Origin: Candidatus Wallbacteria bacterium
Lineage (GTDB): Bacteria > Muiribacteriota > JAQTZZ01
NCBI GenBank assembly: GCA_028687545.1
Contig: JAQTZZ010000009.1
Coordinates: forward strand, 1 to 64,000
DNA length: 64,000 nucleotides
Direction of reading: 5' to 3'
Numbering within the stretch: position 1 is the first letter of the stretch; each line of letters begins with the position of its first letter. Below the pieces are notes generated by a model. It worked only from the letters and a program-made list of their open reading frames with translations. It was not told the origin of the DNA and searched no databases. Made by a program: the position numbers and the translations under genes. Shown piece after piece: positions 53,321 to 61,318 of the stretch.

Positions 53321-54059
53321 TCGGTTCACAATCTGTCCGGATGATTTCTGCCGCCTGAGCACGCTCAGCTTGTCCGACAGTTGCACAGTTGTTGAGATAG
53401 TCCATTGTTTTCCTGGCCAGGACAGGAGTCTTGTAAACAGCACCGAGCGCGATCCTGAACAAAGTGTCATGCCGTACCGCCAGAGACACTTTGGCGATTG
53501 CCAGAGCTTTTCTCTGCCCCATTTTCAGAAACACTCCTGCACCGTTTGCAGCTGGAATGATTATCTTTTCTATATATTCGCCTCTCTGCAGTATGTTCAG
53601 ACCCGGACCAGTAAAGAAAGCATTGAGTTCAATTTCACGCTTCCCGGCAATTCCATCTATGGAAAGCCTGGCTTCATTAACAAGGAGTGCTGGAATCGTA
53701 TCCCCGGCCGGTGATGAATTGGCTACATTTCCAGCGAGTGTACCCTGATTCCTGATCTGAGGAGAACCTACAGCTAGACAGGCAGAAGCCAGTTCGGGAT
53801 GATCCCTGCCGATCCGCAGGTCTCGCGCAACTTCTGAAAGCGTAACTGCACCACCGATCCGGAGCACAGATTCTTCTGAATCAATTCCCTGCAGAAATTC
53901 AAGATCATGAATATCGATCAGCGAAGAATCGAAAAATTTTCCCTCTTTCAGCTTCACCAGGATATCTGTTCCGCCATTGACAATCTGATAAGGGTCCAGC
54001 GTTTCCATCAGATGCAGAAGTTCTTTTCTGTCCCGTGGTTTGTAGATTCGATTTTTCAA
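53223..54059 (-). CDS. FAD-binding subunit of a molybdopterin-type dehydrogenase (XdhB/CoxM family)
   Basis: The 278-residue medium subunit binds FAD and passes electrons between the iron-sulphur subunit and an acceptor. FAD motifs are QIVNGGTDILVKLKEG and RNQGTLAGNVANSSPAGDTIPALL. The C-terminal CO-dehydrogenase flavoprotein domain follows (RIALGAVYKTPVLA). It shares an ATGA overlap with the 2Fe-2S subunit gene upstream. The large molybdopterin subunit normally found next to these two genes is absent. The 3' end overlaps the convergent NUDIX gene. Confidence 0.88.
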   Translation of the reverse strand: MKNRIYKPRDRKELLHLMETLDPYQIVNGGTDILVKLKEGKFFDSSLIDIHDLEFLQGIDSEESVLRIGGAVTLSEVARDLRIGRDHPELASACLAVGSPQIRNQGTLAGNVANSSPAGDTIPALLVNEARLSIDGIAGKREIELNAFFTGPGLNILQRGEYIEKIIIPAANGAGVFLKMGQRKALAIAKVSLAVRHDTLFRIALGAVYKTPVLARKTMDYLNNCATVGQAERAQAAEIIRTDCEPITDIRSEAGYRLDMVVYLLDKALDQIKILQTH

Positions 54060-54526
54060 TGCTCGTCTCCAATTTCCAGAGCTGCACGGATCACTGCTTT
54101 GACTATTTTATCGTATCCTGTGCAGCGGCAGAGGTTTCCGGACAGGGCTGTCTTTATTTCCTGCTCTGTAGGATTCTTTTTTTCCATTAAAAGGGCATAG
54201 GCTGAGATCAGCATTCCTGGTGTGCAGAAGCCACATTGTACAGCTCCTTCACTTATGAAAGCCCTCTGCAGCGGATGTAACACTCCGTTTTTTTCCAGTC
54301 CCTCCACAGTGATGATTTCCTTTCCCTGAGCCTGTGTCGCAGGCACCAGACATGAATTTACCGCTCTTCCATCCAGGAGAACAGTACAGGCCCCGCATTC
54401 ACCCTTGCCGCAGCCTTCTTTTGTGCCGACCAGGTTCAGTTTATCACGCAGAAGTTCAAGCAGGGTGGTACACTCGTCCCCTGCCAGTTTATATGACTTG
54501 CCATTGACTTTAAAACCGATTTTCAT
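54056..54526 (-). CDS. 2Fe-2S subunit of a molybdopterin-type dehydrogenase (XdhC/CoxS family)
   Basis: The 156-residue small subunit carries two [2Fe-2S] clusters. The plant-type ferredoxin domain has GCGKGECGACTVLLDG plus a later Cys, and the second domain has QCGFCTPGML and NLCRCTGY. All eight expected cysteines are visible. The start follows AAGGAGG, and a good promoter lies upstream. It is the first gene of a two-gene unit with the FAD subunit. Confidence 0.92.
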   Translation of the reverse strand: MKIGFKVNGKSYKLAGDECTTLLELLRDKLNLVGTKEGCGKGECGACTVLLDGRAVNSCLVPATQAQGKEIITVEGLEKNGVLHPLQRAFISEGAVQCGFCTPGMLISAYALLMEKKNPTEQEIKTALSGNLCRCTGYDKIVKAVIRAALEIGDEH

Positions 54527-54548
54527 CAGATTTTTCCTCCTTGGTTTA

Positions 54549-54577
54549 ATAATATCGCTAGGCTGCTTTTAAATCAA
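54549..54577 (-). promoter_or_regulatory. Promoter for the dehydrogenase subunit genes
   Basis: On the minus strand TTGATT, a 17-base spacer and TATTAT lie about 25 bases upstream of the 2Fe-2S subunit start, next to its AAGGAGG ribosome-binding site. Confidence 0.6.
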
Positions 54578-54621
54578 TTCAACTCTAATCCAGGCTGCGC
54601 CTAAATCCGATAGTTCCATAG

Positions 54622-57363
54622 ATGGCTAAACTGCTTTTTTTCTTTTTCTGCTTTTGCTATAGTCTCTCGGCTTATCCGATCAACCACCCTGACGAGAAAA
54701 CCCAGTGCATTGAAAGCGAACATTTTAAGATTTTCTTTGGATCCGGAAAAATGAGGTTGGGAAATTATATCTGTAATCTGGCTGAAAACGCCTATCTGCG
54801 GGAAAAGGGTGTTTTTGGCATCGACCTCCCTGGAAAAACCCCAGTGGTGATTCAGAGCAATGATGAATTTTCCTATGGTGATGCAGACCCTTTCACCGAT
54901 AAAATAGTGCTCAACGAATACTTCGGCGTCAATGAAGATTCCACGCTGCTCCCGCCTTATCAGGAACTGGTCGCTCACGAACTGGCACATATTTTTACCT
55001 TCAAGTACCTGTCAGGAAACATTAATCTTTACAAGAGAATGCTGTCTCTCGGCTTGATGCCTCTGTGGCTGATCGAAGGCCTGGCCCAGTATGTCGGGGA
55101 ATCATGGAATTCATGTCAGGATTCTTATATGCGTTCCGTCTCCCTGGACAACAAATTCATGTCTCTGAGTGATCTGAATTCATTCTATTATTATGATCTT
55201 GAAAAAAGACATTGCGGCTATCTGGAAAGTTTTGCACTCGTCAAATTCATCTTTGAGCAGCTGATTCCGGATCAAGGCATTGCAGCTTTTCTCAAAGCCT
55301 ATTCCAGAAATCCCTTCAGGCTGGAACAGGTCTTTAAATCTCTGACTGGAAAGGATGTATCGGCTGTGTATCAGGAATATCTCAGATTTTATCAGAAGAA
55401 GTACGAAAAGGACGCGGTTTACTCTCCCTCTCAATCCCGTTCGATCAAATCTTTCTCGTTCCCGGCTAAATACCAGCGTTACCCGCGTTTCTCTCCTGAT
55501 GGAAAAACCCTGGCTCTGATCGCTGATCAGAAAAGGGAACTTCATCAACAGAACGACCTTTATTTCTGTGATCTTCTAACAAGTAAATACCGCAAAGTGC
55601 TTACAAACATAGACCCTTTTTATGACTTCTCTCCTGACGGGGAAACAATCGTTTACTCACATCTTTATTTTTCCGAGAAAGCCAGGCGCTATCTTTATGA
55701 TGTCTTTCAGCTTGATATCAGTTCAGGAAAAAAAAGACGCCTCACCACTGATTTTTCCGCACGTTTTCCCTGCTATCTCTCTAATTGCTCAGTGGCCTTC
55801 ATTCGATACAATCCGTTCGGAAACGGGGTTTACCAGCTGAATCTGAACAGCGGGGAGTGTAAAATGCTGTTTCCTGAGAATACCGGCTATTACTTCTATG
55901 CGCTGCGGGCCAGGGAGGGAAAACTCCTGGCCAGCGCCTTTGATGGTCATTCCCGCCAGGTGGTGCTTCTGGATCAGAAAGGAGGACTCTCCCCGCTGAC
56001 TAATTTTCCAGACGACAACCGGATTCCGGTTGCTACTGAGAACGGTCTTTTCTTCCTCCATCGCACAGCAGGTGAGAAAAGCGTAATTTACGAGCTGGCT
56101 GAATCGCCTGTAACCGATAAGGAAACCACTGGTGTCTATTTTTCCCAAGGCGTGCTGTATCAAGTCGGAGATTTTTCAAGGGATATCCTGGATTTCGATC
56201 TGTCTGGCAACCTGCTCGCCGTGGCAACATACGAAAAATCATCTTATACCATCCGGGTCTGTGACACTTCCAATCTTTTTAAAAAGCAGATCGTCGCTCC
56301 TGTCTGCGGTACCACGGCAGTAGATCTTCGTGGCCTTGATTATCCAGTAAGAGGTTATGACAAAAAACTGAATCTGTCTGCTTTCACACCATGGGGTGAA
56401 TATGATGATGAAGGCAGAGTAGGTCTGCTGACTTCAATGTCCGATTTCATCGGGTACAACAATTTCCTTGGTAAATTCTTCTACAATCTTGAAACAAAAC
56501 GCTTTGGAGAAAAAATCGATTTCATTTCCCGGGATTATGCCTTCACCACCAATTTCTCTTATGAAAACAATGTCTACCAAAGCCATTACGGGGACAGCGA
56601 ATATATTAAACGCAATGAAACACTTGATCTGCAGTTTGATTATCCCTTCAATCCCAAAGAAGTTGTGTTCTGGGGACTGGAAAACAAGAAGATCAGCTCC
56701 GTTGAACTGGATCCTCCTATTCTGCCGCCTCCGTTTCAAGGCAACATCAACCTGTTAAAGATCGGGTACAAGTTTTTTAAGCTCAGATCTTCCCCTGACT
56801 GGGACATCAATCCCCGGGATGGACGTTCTCTGCGTTTTGATTTCCGCAAAGCCGATCGATTGCTGGGTTCTGAAGTTGTTTACAACGAATATCGCGCTCA
56901 GTGGGAAGAATACCTGACCCTGCATCACAATCCCCAGTCTCTGTTCCTGCGCTCGGCATACGGGATCAAGGACAAAATCAGCACCCTCAATTCTCCCATT
57001 CTGTATGGAATCGGCGGGCTTGATACAGTGCGTGGTTTCGAGACAGATTACAAATTTGGAACCAGATATCTACTGCTCACAGGTGAATTCCGTTTTCCGC
57101 TTTACGCTCGAATAGTCCGTCCTAAAATTGGATATTTGTATCTGAATAAACTGTTCGGGGTTCTTTTCTATGATTCCGGCAACTGCTGGTATAGCGGCAG
57201 GCCTGACTGGTCTGACTTCCTCTCAAGCTGCGGAGCGGAATTCCGGCTGAAAAGTCTGGTCGTCGGAAAACTTCCGGTCATCACCAGGCTCGGATATGCT
57301 GTTCAGGAACGCAACGGATCAGGAAACAGCACATTCCTCAAGTTCGAGCTGCCGCTGTTTTGA
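54622..57363 (+). CDS. Secreted zinc peptidase with WD40-like (PD40) repeats and an outer-membrane barrel
   Basis: The 913-residue protein begins with a signal peptide (MAKLLFFFFCFCYSLSAYP). The N-terminal domain has the gluzincin motif VAHELAHIF (residues 115-123) and a downstream Glu in LIEGLAQYVGE, as in M1/M61-like peptidases. A central region of PD40/TolB-like beta-propeller repeats follows (RFSPDGKTLALIADQ, DFSPDGETIVYS). The C-terminal 300 residues resemble an Omp85-type surface antigen barrel (GGLDTVRGFETDYKFGTRYLLLTGEFRFPL) and end in a terminal Phe. It is probably an outer-membrane protein with a periplasmic peptidase. No clear ribosome-binding site precedes the ATG. Confidence 0.82.
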   Translation: MAKLLFFFFCFCYSLSAYPINHPDEKTQCIESEHFKIFFGSGKMRLGNYICNLAENAYLREKGVFGIDLPGKTPVVIQSNDEFSYGDADPFTDKIVLNEYFGVNEDSTLLPPYQELVAHELAHIFTFKYLSGNINLYKRMLSLGLMPLWLIEGLAQYVGESWNSCQDSYMRSVSLDNKFMSLSDLNSFYYYDLEKRHCGYLESFALVKFIFEQLIPDQGIAAFLKAYSRNPFRLEQVFKSLTGKDVSAVYQEYLRFYQKKYEKDAVYSPSQSRSIKSFSFPAKYQRYPRFSPDGKTLALIADQKRELHQQNDLYFCDLLTSKYRKVLTNIDPFYDFSPDGETIVYSHLYFSEKARRYLYDVFQLDISSGKKRRLTTDFSARFPCYLSNCSVAFIRYNPFGNGVYQLNLNSGECKMLFPENTGYYFYALRAREGKLLASAFDGHSRQVVLLDQKGGLSPLTNFPDDNRIPVATENGLFFLHRTAGEKSVIYELAESPVTDKETTGVYFSQGVLYQVGDFSRDILDFDLSGNLLAVATYEKSSYTIRVCDTSNLFKKQIVAPVCGTTAVDLRGLDYPVRGYDKKLNLSAFTPWGEYDDEGRVGLLTSMSDFIGYNNFLGKFFYNLETKRFGEKIDFISRDYAFTTNFSYENNVYQSHYGDSEYIKRNETLDLQFDYPFNPKEVVFWGLENKKISSVELDPPILPPPFQGNINLLKIGYKFFKLRSSPDWDINPRDGRSLRFDFRKADRLLGSEVVYNEYRAQWEEYLTLHHNPQSLFLRSAYGIKDKISTLNSPILYGIGGLDTVRGFETDYKFGTRYLLLTGEFRFPLYARIVRPKIGYLYLNKLFGVLFYDSGNCWYSGRPDWSDFLSSCGAEFRLKSLVVGKLPVITRLGYAVQERNGSGNSTFLKFELPLF

Positions 57364-57397
57364 AAGGCTCTTTCATTAACTGCAAACGACTCTCCAA

Positions 57398-57478
57398 GAA
57401 GTTAGTAGGTTTGCATGTTTATATGTTGGTATGGTTTTATGCTTTTTCCATCTCCCAACATACTAACTTACCGACTTC
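57398..57478. repeat. Imperfect inverted repeat between convergent genes
   Basis: The left arm (57398-57429, GAAGTTAGTAGGTTTGCATG...) and right arm (57455-57478, ending ACTTACCGACTTC) are imperfect reverse complements around a T-rich centre. The element sits between two convergent genes and could act as a bidirectional terminator or be a remnant of a small mobile repeat. No target-site duplication was established. Confidence 0.5.
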
Positions 57479-57520
57479 TCTCGATGAACAATGCTTTAAA
57501 TGCAGCAATTACTAAAACTG

Positions 57521-58234
57521 CTATCTCCTGCGCCCCATGATCCGCAAAAGATGGAGAAAGATATTGATGAAATCCAGATAAAGCGCCAGGGCTCCGAGGA
57601 TAGAGAGCTTATTACTCAGTTCAGGATCTGCTCCTGCCCACTGTTTGAATTTCTGCACATCCCAGGCAGTCAGACCGCAGAAAATCACGACTCCCGCGTA
57701 TGAGATAATCCAGTAAAGACCTTCGCTCTGCAGAAACAGGTTGACAAGCGATGCGACGATCAAACCGATCAAACCCATGAACATCATGCTTCCCATTCCA
57801 GTCAGATCTGCCTTGGTGAGATGTCCATAAACTGCCATTGCGCCGAACATGGCCGCAGTGACAAAAAAAGTGGCTGCAATCGAACCGGCTGTATAAATGT
57901 AGAAAATCGGAGCAAGCGTGATGCCGTTGAGCGCGGAATATACCAGAAACAGAGCTGCTGCAGTACTATAGCTCAGCCTGGTGACAGCACCGGAAATCGC
58001 GAACACGATTCCCAGTTCTGCGATCATCAGGATCCAGACGAAATTCGAGAGCACCATTGTCTTCATCAGTTCCGGATTCGCTGCGACAAAGAACGAGACC
58101 AGGGCAGTAATCAGAAGGCCCAGAGACATCCAGTCATAAATTTTAGCCATAATTGACTGAATCCCCTGCCCTCGGGTTTCGTCGATTACTTGATATTCCG
58201 GAACATATGCAGATCCATATTTTCTGAATTCCAT
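57521..58234 (-). CDS. Bax inhibitor-1 family membrane protein (YccA/YbhL type)
   Basis: The 237-residue protein has about seven hydrophobic segments and the BI-1/TMBIM pattern, including MSLGLLITALVSFFVAANPE, AIYSALNGITLAPIFYIYT-type segments and the C-terminal DVQKFKQWAGADPELSNKLSILGALALYLDFINIFLHLLRI. The C-terminal Asp pair and short basic tail match proton-sensing calcium-leak members. The function in bacteria is unclear; YccA interacts with FtsH and Sec. It has AGGAGG before the start and appears monocistronic. Confidence 0.9.
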   Translation of the reverse strand: MEFRKYGSAYVPEYQVIDETRGQGIQSIMAKIYDWMSLGLLITALVSFFVAANPELMKTMVLSNFVWILMIAELGIVFAISGAVTRLSYSTAAALFLVYSALNGITLAPIFYIYTAGSIAATFFVTAAMFGAMAVYGHLTKADLTGMGSMMFMGLIGLIVASLVNLFLQSEGLYWIISYAGVVIFCGLTAWDVQKFKQWAGADPELSNKLSILGALALYLDFINIFLHLLRIMGRRR

Positions 58235-58308
58235 CGATTCCTCCTGTTGTTTTATATTTAAAAGCCCTTTACAAGTTCCTTCTAATTATATCTCCATGGA
58301 ATTCTATG

Positions 58309-59355
58309 TCAAATCCCGATCTCTATCCTGCGGCTATCGCCGAAAAAACGGAAAATCACTTCATGGCAGGAAGTTATGAAAAGTTGTGAACCGGAAAATT
58401 GCGCTTTAAGAATGCCGGCTTTTTCTTCATCCAGGGATTCCAGAAATTCATCGATCAACAGGATCGGGTTTGTGCCAAGCTCTTTTTTAATATATTCGGC
58501 CTGCGCCAGTTTCAGCCAGAAAACAGCCAGCTTCGTTTCTCCGGATGAAGCAAAAAATCTCGTGTCACGCCCCTCATATATCAGACGGAAATCATCCAGT
58601 TGAGGCCCGATCAGAATCTTCTTTTTTTCACGCTCTTCCCTCTCCTTCTGCCGCCAGCAGTTTTCAAACCCGTCTGCAATCTGTTTCTGATCCACACTCT
58701 GCGGCTGTCCGGCTGTAGTTGCATACCCAAGCAGCAGCGGATAGCCTCTTTTACGCAGAATCCGATTCAGTTCATTAAGATAAGAAATGCGTTTTCTTAC
58801 GATTGACGAACCAAGCCGCATCCATTCCGCCAGATAAATTCCGTCGTCTTTCTGCTGATACATAAGAAAACGCCTTGTTCTGCATACTTTATCATAATCG
58901 ATCAGCATCTTCTCATACTCGGAATCTACTTCCTTCAGACTGCGGTCAAAAAAAAATCTCCGCAGCTTGGGCTCATTCCTGAATACTGCTTTGTCTTCCG
59001 GTAGAATCGTCAGTAACGGATACTTCCGCTGAAAATCGGATTTGATCACCCGTTTTCCGTTCCTGAAAAAGTTTTTTTCCCCTTTTTTCAGGTGCATTCC
59101 GATTTCTTCTGAAAATCCTTCCGGATTTGTAAATTCAAGCATTGTCTGGGAAGATCCGGCTCCGTTCTTTATCAAGGGCTGACTGTACTGATAAAAACTT
59201 CTTCCCTTGTAGATCGTTGCATAGACTGATTCCAGCAGATTTGTTTTACCTACACCATTAGGTCCGAATATCACATTTGTATTTTCAGAAATCTCGAACT
59301 CAGCCTTGTCGAAATTTCTGAAGCTTGTCAGCCTGATCCTGCGGAGAGCAGCCAT
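58309..59355 (-). CDS. recF: DNA replication and repair protein RecF
   Basis: RecF is an SMC-like ATPase that helps load RecA at single-strand gaps. The protein is 348 residues from the ATG at 59355, chosen over the GTG 9 bases upstream because AAAAGGTG is placed correctly for it. Walker A is NVIFGPNGVGKTNLLES, the signature-like region SSGETKLAVFWLKLA follows, and Walker B is PILLIDEFLESLD. The length is normal. It lies directly after dnaA with a 107-base gap carrying DnaA boxes, with no dnaN between. Confidence 0.93.
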   Translation of the reverse strand: MAALRRIRLTSFRNFDKAEFEISENTNVIFGPNGVGKTNLLESVYATIYKGRSFYQYSQPLIKNGAGSSQTMLEFTNPEGFSEEIGMHLKKGEKNFFRNGKRVIKSDFQRKYPLLTILPEDKAVFRNEPKLRRFFFDRSLKEVDSEYEKMLIDYDKVCRTRRFLMYQQKDDGIYLAEWMRLGSSIVRKRISYLNELNRILRKRGYPLLLGYATTAGQPQSVDQKQIADGFENCWRQKEREEREKKKILIGPQLDDFRLIYEGRDTRFFASSGETKLAVFWLKLAQAEYIKKELGTNPILLIDEFLESLDEEKAGILKAQFSGSQLFITSCHEVIFRFFGDSRRIEIGI

Positions 59356-59435
59356 TGAGAGCACCTTTTAGATAATCATTATTAGATTACAGACAAACAC
59401 TTTTTCATACATAGGTATTTTCAGACTTATTCACA

Positions 59436-59456
59436 TTTTCCACAGAGTTATCCACA
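59436..59456 (-). promoter_or_regulatory. Pair of DnaA boxes between dnaA and recF
   Basis: TTTTCCACA (59436-59444) and a perfect TTATCCACA (59448-59456) lie 15-36 bases past the dnaA stop. They could help control recF expression or titrate DnaA. Confidence 0.6.
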
Positions 59457-59471
59457 GCCGCCTTCTGAAAA

Positions 59472-60803
59472 TCACCCGTTGAACTGTTTAATGATGTTTT
59501 CCAGCTCCTTCTTGAACTCCAGGTCTGTTTTCAGCATTTCAGAAATCTTACTGCAGGCATGCATTACAGTGGTATGATCTCTTCCCCCGAATGATTTGCC
59601 AATTGCAGGCAGAGATTCATTGGTGAATTCTCGTGACAGGTACATGGCAATCTGTCGTGGAAACGAGATGTTCTGACTGCGGTTTTTTTCCTTCATGCCC
59701 GTCAGTTTGACACCAAAATAACTGGCAACTGCTCTCTGGATCTCCTCGATGCTGATCCTTTTCTGATTGGTAGTCACCATATCGCGCAGCACTTCATCCA
59801 TCAGCTTGGTGGTGATCTTTATATTATTCATCGAAGCATAGGCGCAGACTCGGATAAAGGCTCCCTCGAGTTTCCGGATATTGGAAACAATTTTCTTGGC
59901 GAGGTGCACAACACATTCATCTTCTATCACTACACCTTTTTTCTCAGCCTCTCTCCTCAGAATGGCCTCTCTTAACTCCAGATCAGGCGTCTGGATATCA
60001 GCGATCAGGCCGGATTCGAATCTTGAAATCAGCCTCTCTTCAAGATTGCCAAGCTGGATCGGAGGGCGGTCTGAAGAAACGACGATCTGCTTTCCATGTT
60101 CGAAAAGATCATTGAAAGTATGAAAAAATTCTTCGATCGTCCCTTCCTTTTTTTCCAGGAATTGAATGTCATCAATCAACAGCAGATCGATCTGCCTGAA
60201 TTTGTTTTTGAACTCATACTGTTTCTTTTCCATGAGCGACCTGATGAACTCATTGGTGAATTGTTCCGAAGAAACATAGACAATCCTGGGTTGAGGAGTT
60301 TTTTTTATCACTTCGCTCGCGATGGCTTTCATCAGATGTGTTTTACCCAGTCCGGCCCCTCCGTATAGAAAAAGAGGATTATAGGTTTTTCCTGGATTTT
60401 TAGCTACTGCAACGCAGGCTGCATCGGCAAATTCATTGCTCTTACCAGTCACAAAATTTTCGAATGTGTATTTCTGGCTAAAAGTACTGTCTTCTGAAGG
60501 TTTAAAATCAGGGACATTTTTTTCTTCTTCTTTAATTGTTTCGTCTATTTCTTCGTCATACTCTTCATTTACCCTGAAATCCAGATTATCGACATTAGCC
60601 CATTCAGGAATATCCCTGATGTAATCCAGAATCAGATCCTGATGCTTCTCCCTGATCCGCTTCAGGACAACATCATTAAACACACCGATCAAAATGGTGT
60701 TTCCCTTTTTTTCCAGGAACTTCATGTTGCGCAGGTAGCCTTCAAATGCAGCTGCACTTGTTATGTTTTTCAACTTTTCCAGTACCTGATCCCAGTTATT
60801 CAT
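59472..60803 (-). CDS. dnaA: Chromosomal replication initiator protein DnaA
   Basis: The 443-residue initiator has domain I (1-80), a short linker, the AAA+ domain and domain IV. Walker A is LYGGAGLGKTHLMKA (canonical GGVGLGKTHL with Val to Ala), Walker B is LLIDDIQFL and the sensor/arginine-finger region follows. The DNA-binding signature is GGRDHTTVMHACSKI. The start ATG at 60803 has GGGGG upstream. The predicted promoter overlaps a DnaA box, a standard autoregulation layout. oriC lies upstream, and recF follows rather than dnaN. Confidence 0.96.
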   Translation of the reverse strand: MNNWDQVLEKLKNITSAAAFEGYLRNMKFLEKKGNTILIGVFNDVVLKRIREKHQDLILDYIRDIPEWANVDNLDFRVNEEYDEEIDETIKEEEKNVPDFKPSEDSTFSQKYTFENFVTGKSNEFADAACVAVAKNPGKTYNPLFLYGGAGLGKTHLMKAIASEVIKKTPQPRIVYVSSEQFTNEFIRSLMEKKQYEFKNKFRQIDLLLIDDIQFLEKKEGTIEEFFHTFNDLFEHGKQIVVSSDRPPIQLGNLEERLISRFESGLIADIQTPDLELREAILRREAEKKGVVIEDECVVHLAKKIVSNIRKLEGAFIRVCAYASMNNIKITTKLMDEVLRDMVTTNQKRISIEEIQRAVASYFGVKLTGMKEKNRSQNISFPRQIAMYLSREFTNESLPAIGKSFGGRDHTTVMHACSKISEMLKTDLEFKKELENIIKQFNG

Positions 60804-60820
60804 ATAGCCCCCGCAGAAAA

Positions 60821-60849
60821 TAAATAGTTTCCCACAAAATTATCCACAA
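60821..60849 (-). promoter_or_regulatory. dnaA promoter overlapping a DnaA box
   Basis: On the minus strand TTGTGG, a 17-base spacer and TATTTA lie just upstream of dnaA. The -35 sits on the DnaA box at 60840-60848, so DnaA binding would block the promoter. Confidence 0.5.
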
Positions 60850-61149
60850 GTTGATTCTCCTAACGATTTTAACAGAAGAGCTTCTTTTTTCAAAGCAAGT
60901 TGTCCACACAATCCACAGGTTTATCCACAAGCTGTTTGGTCTGGATTCTCCCCTTAGCTCTAATAGTTTTGACTGATTCGAACTGCTGGTTGTGGATAGA
61001 GGAGGATAAAGGTCTGTGGAAAAGACATTGTTTGTCATTCTATGCACCTGGCTCCACCAGTTATCCACAAGAAATCAACTTGTGCTTGTGCTCTGTATTG
61101 CATTCACCTGCAGTCTTAAAAGACAGGTTATCAACAGTTCCAACAACCC

Positions 61150-61164
61150 TTATTACTATTACTT
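61150..61164 (+). other. DnaA-trio-like element in oriC
   Basis: The top strand reads TTA TTA CTA TTA CTT, so the bottom strand is five consecutive trinucleotides matching the published 3'-[G/A]A[T/A]-5' pattern on which DnaA forms a filament during unwinding. It lies 13 bases past the DnaA box at 61128-61136, with an intervening GC-richer stretch. That is the layout expected of a basal unwinding system. Confidence 0.6.
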
Positions 61165-61318
61165 CCTGTTAATTCCTGTATTTTATCCTTTTTCTTTCCG
61201 CTGTCCAGACTTTCCTTGACGACCTGTAACCTTGTGGGATAATATTTAAATGAAGGAAGCTCGTGCAGAATTTTCAAACAAATGAGAATTTTATCCACTT
61301 CCTGACCCTGGAGGAAAA

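Larger units (their letters stand above)
60804..61318. other. oriC: Replication origin oriC with clustered DnaA boxes
   Basis: The 515-base gap between divergent dnaA and the rnfB-like gene has DnaA boxes at 60840-60848, 60921-60929 and 61061-61069 (perfect TTATCCACA). Variants are at 60900-60908 (TTGTCCACA), 60991-60999 (TGTGGATAG, reverse), 61128-61136 (TTATCAACA) and 61291-61299 (TTATCCACT). An AT-rich stretch with a trio-like element follows at 61150-61195, a plausible unwinding region. The combination marks this as oriC with high probability. Confidence 0.88.
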
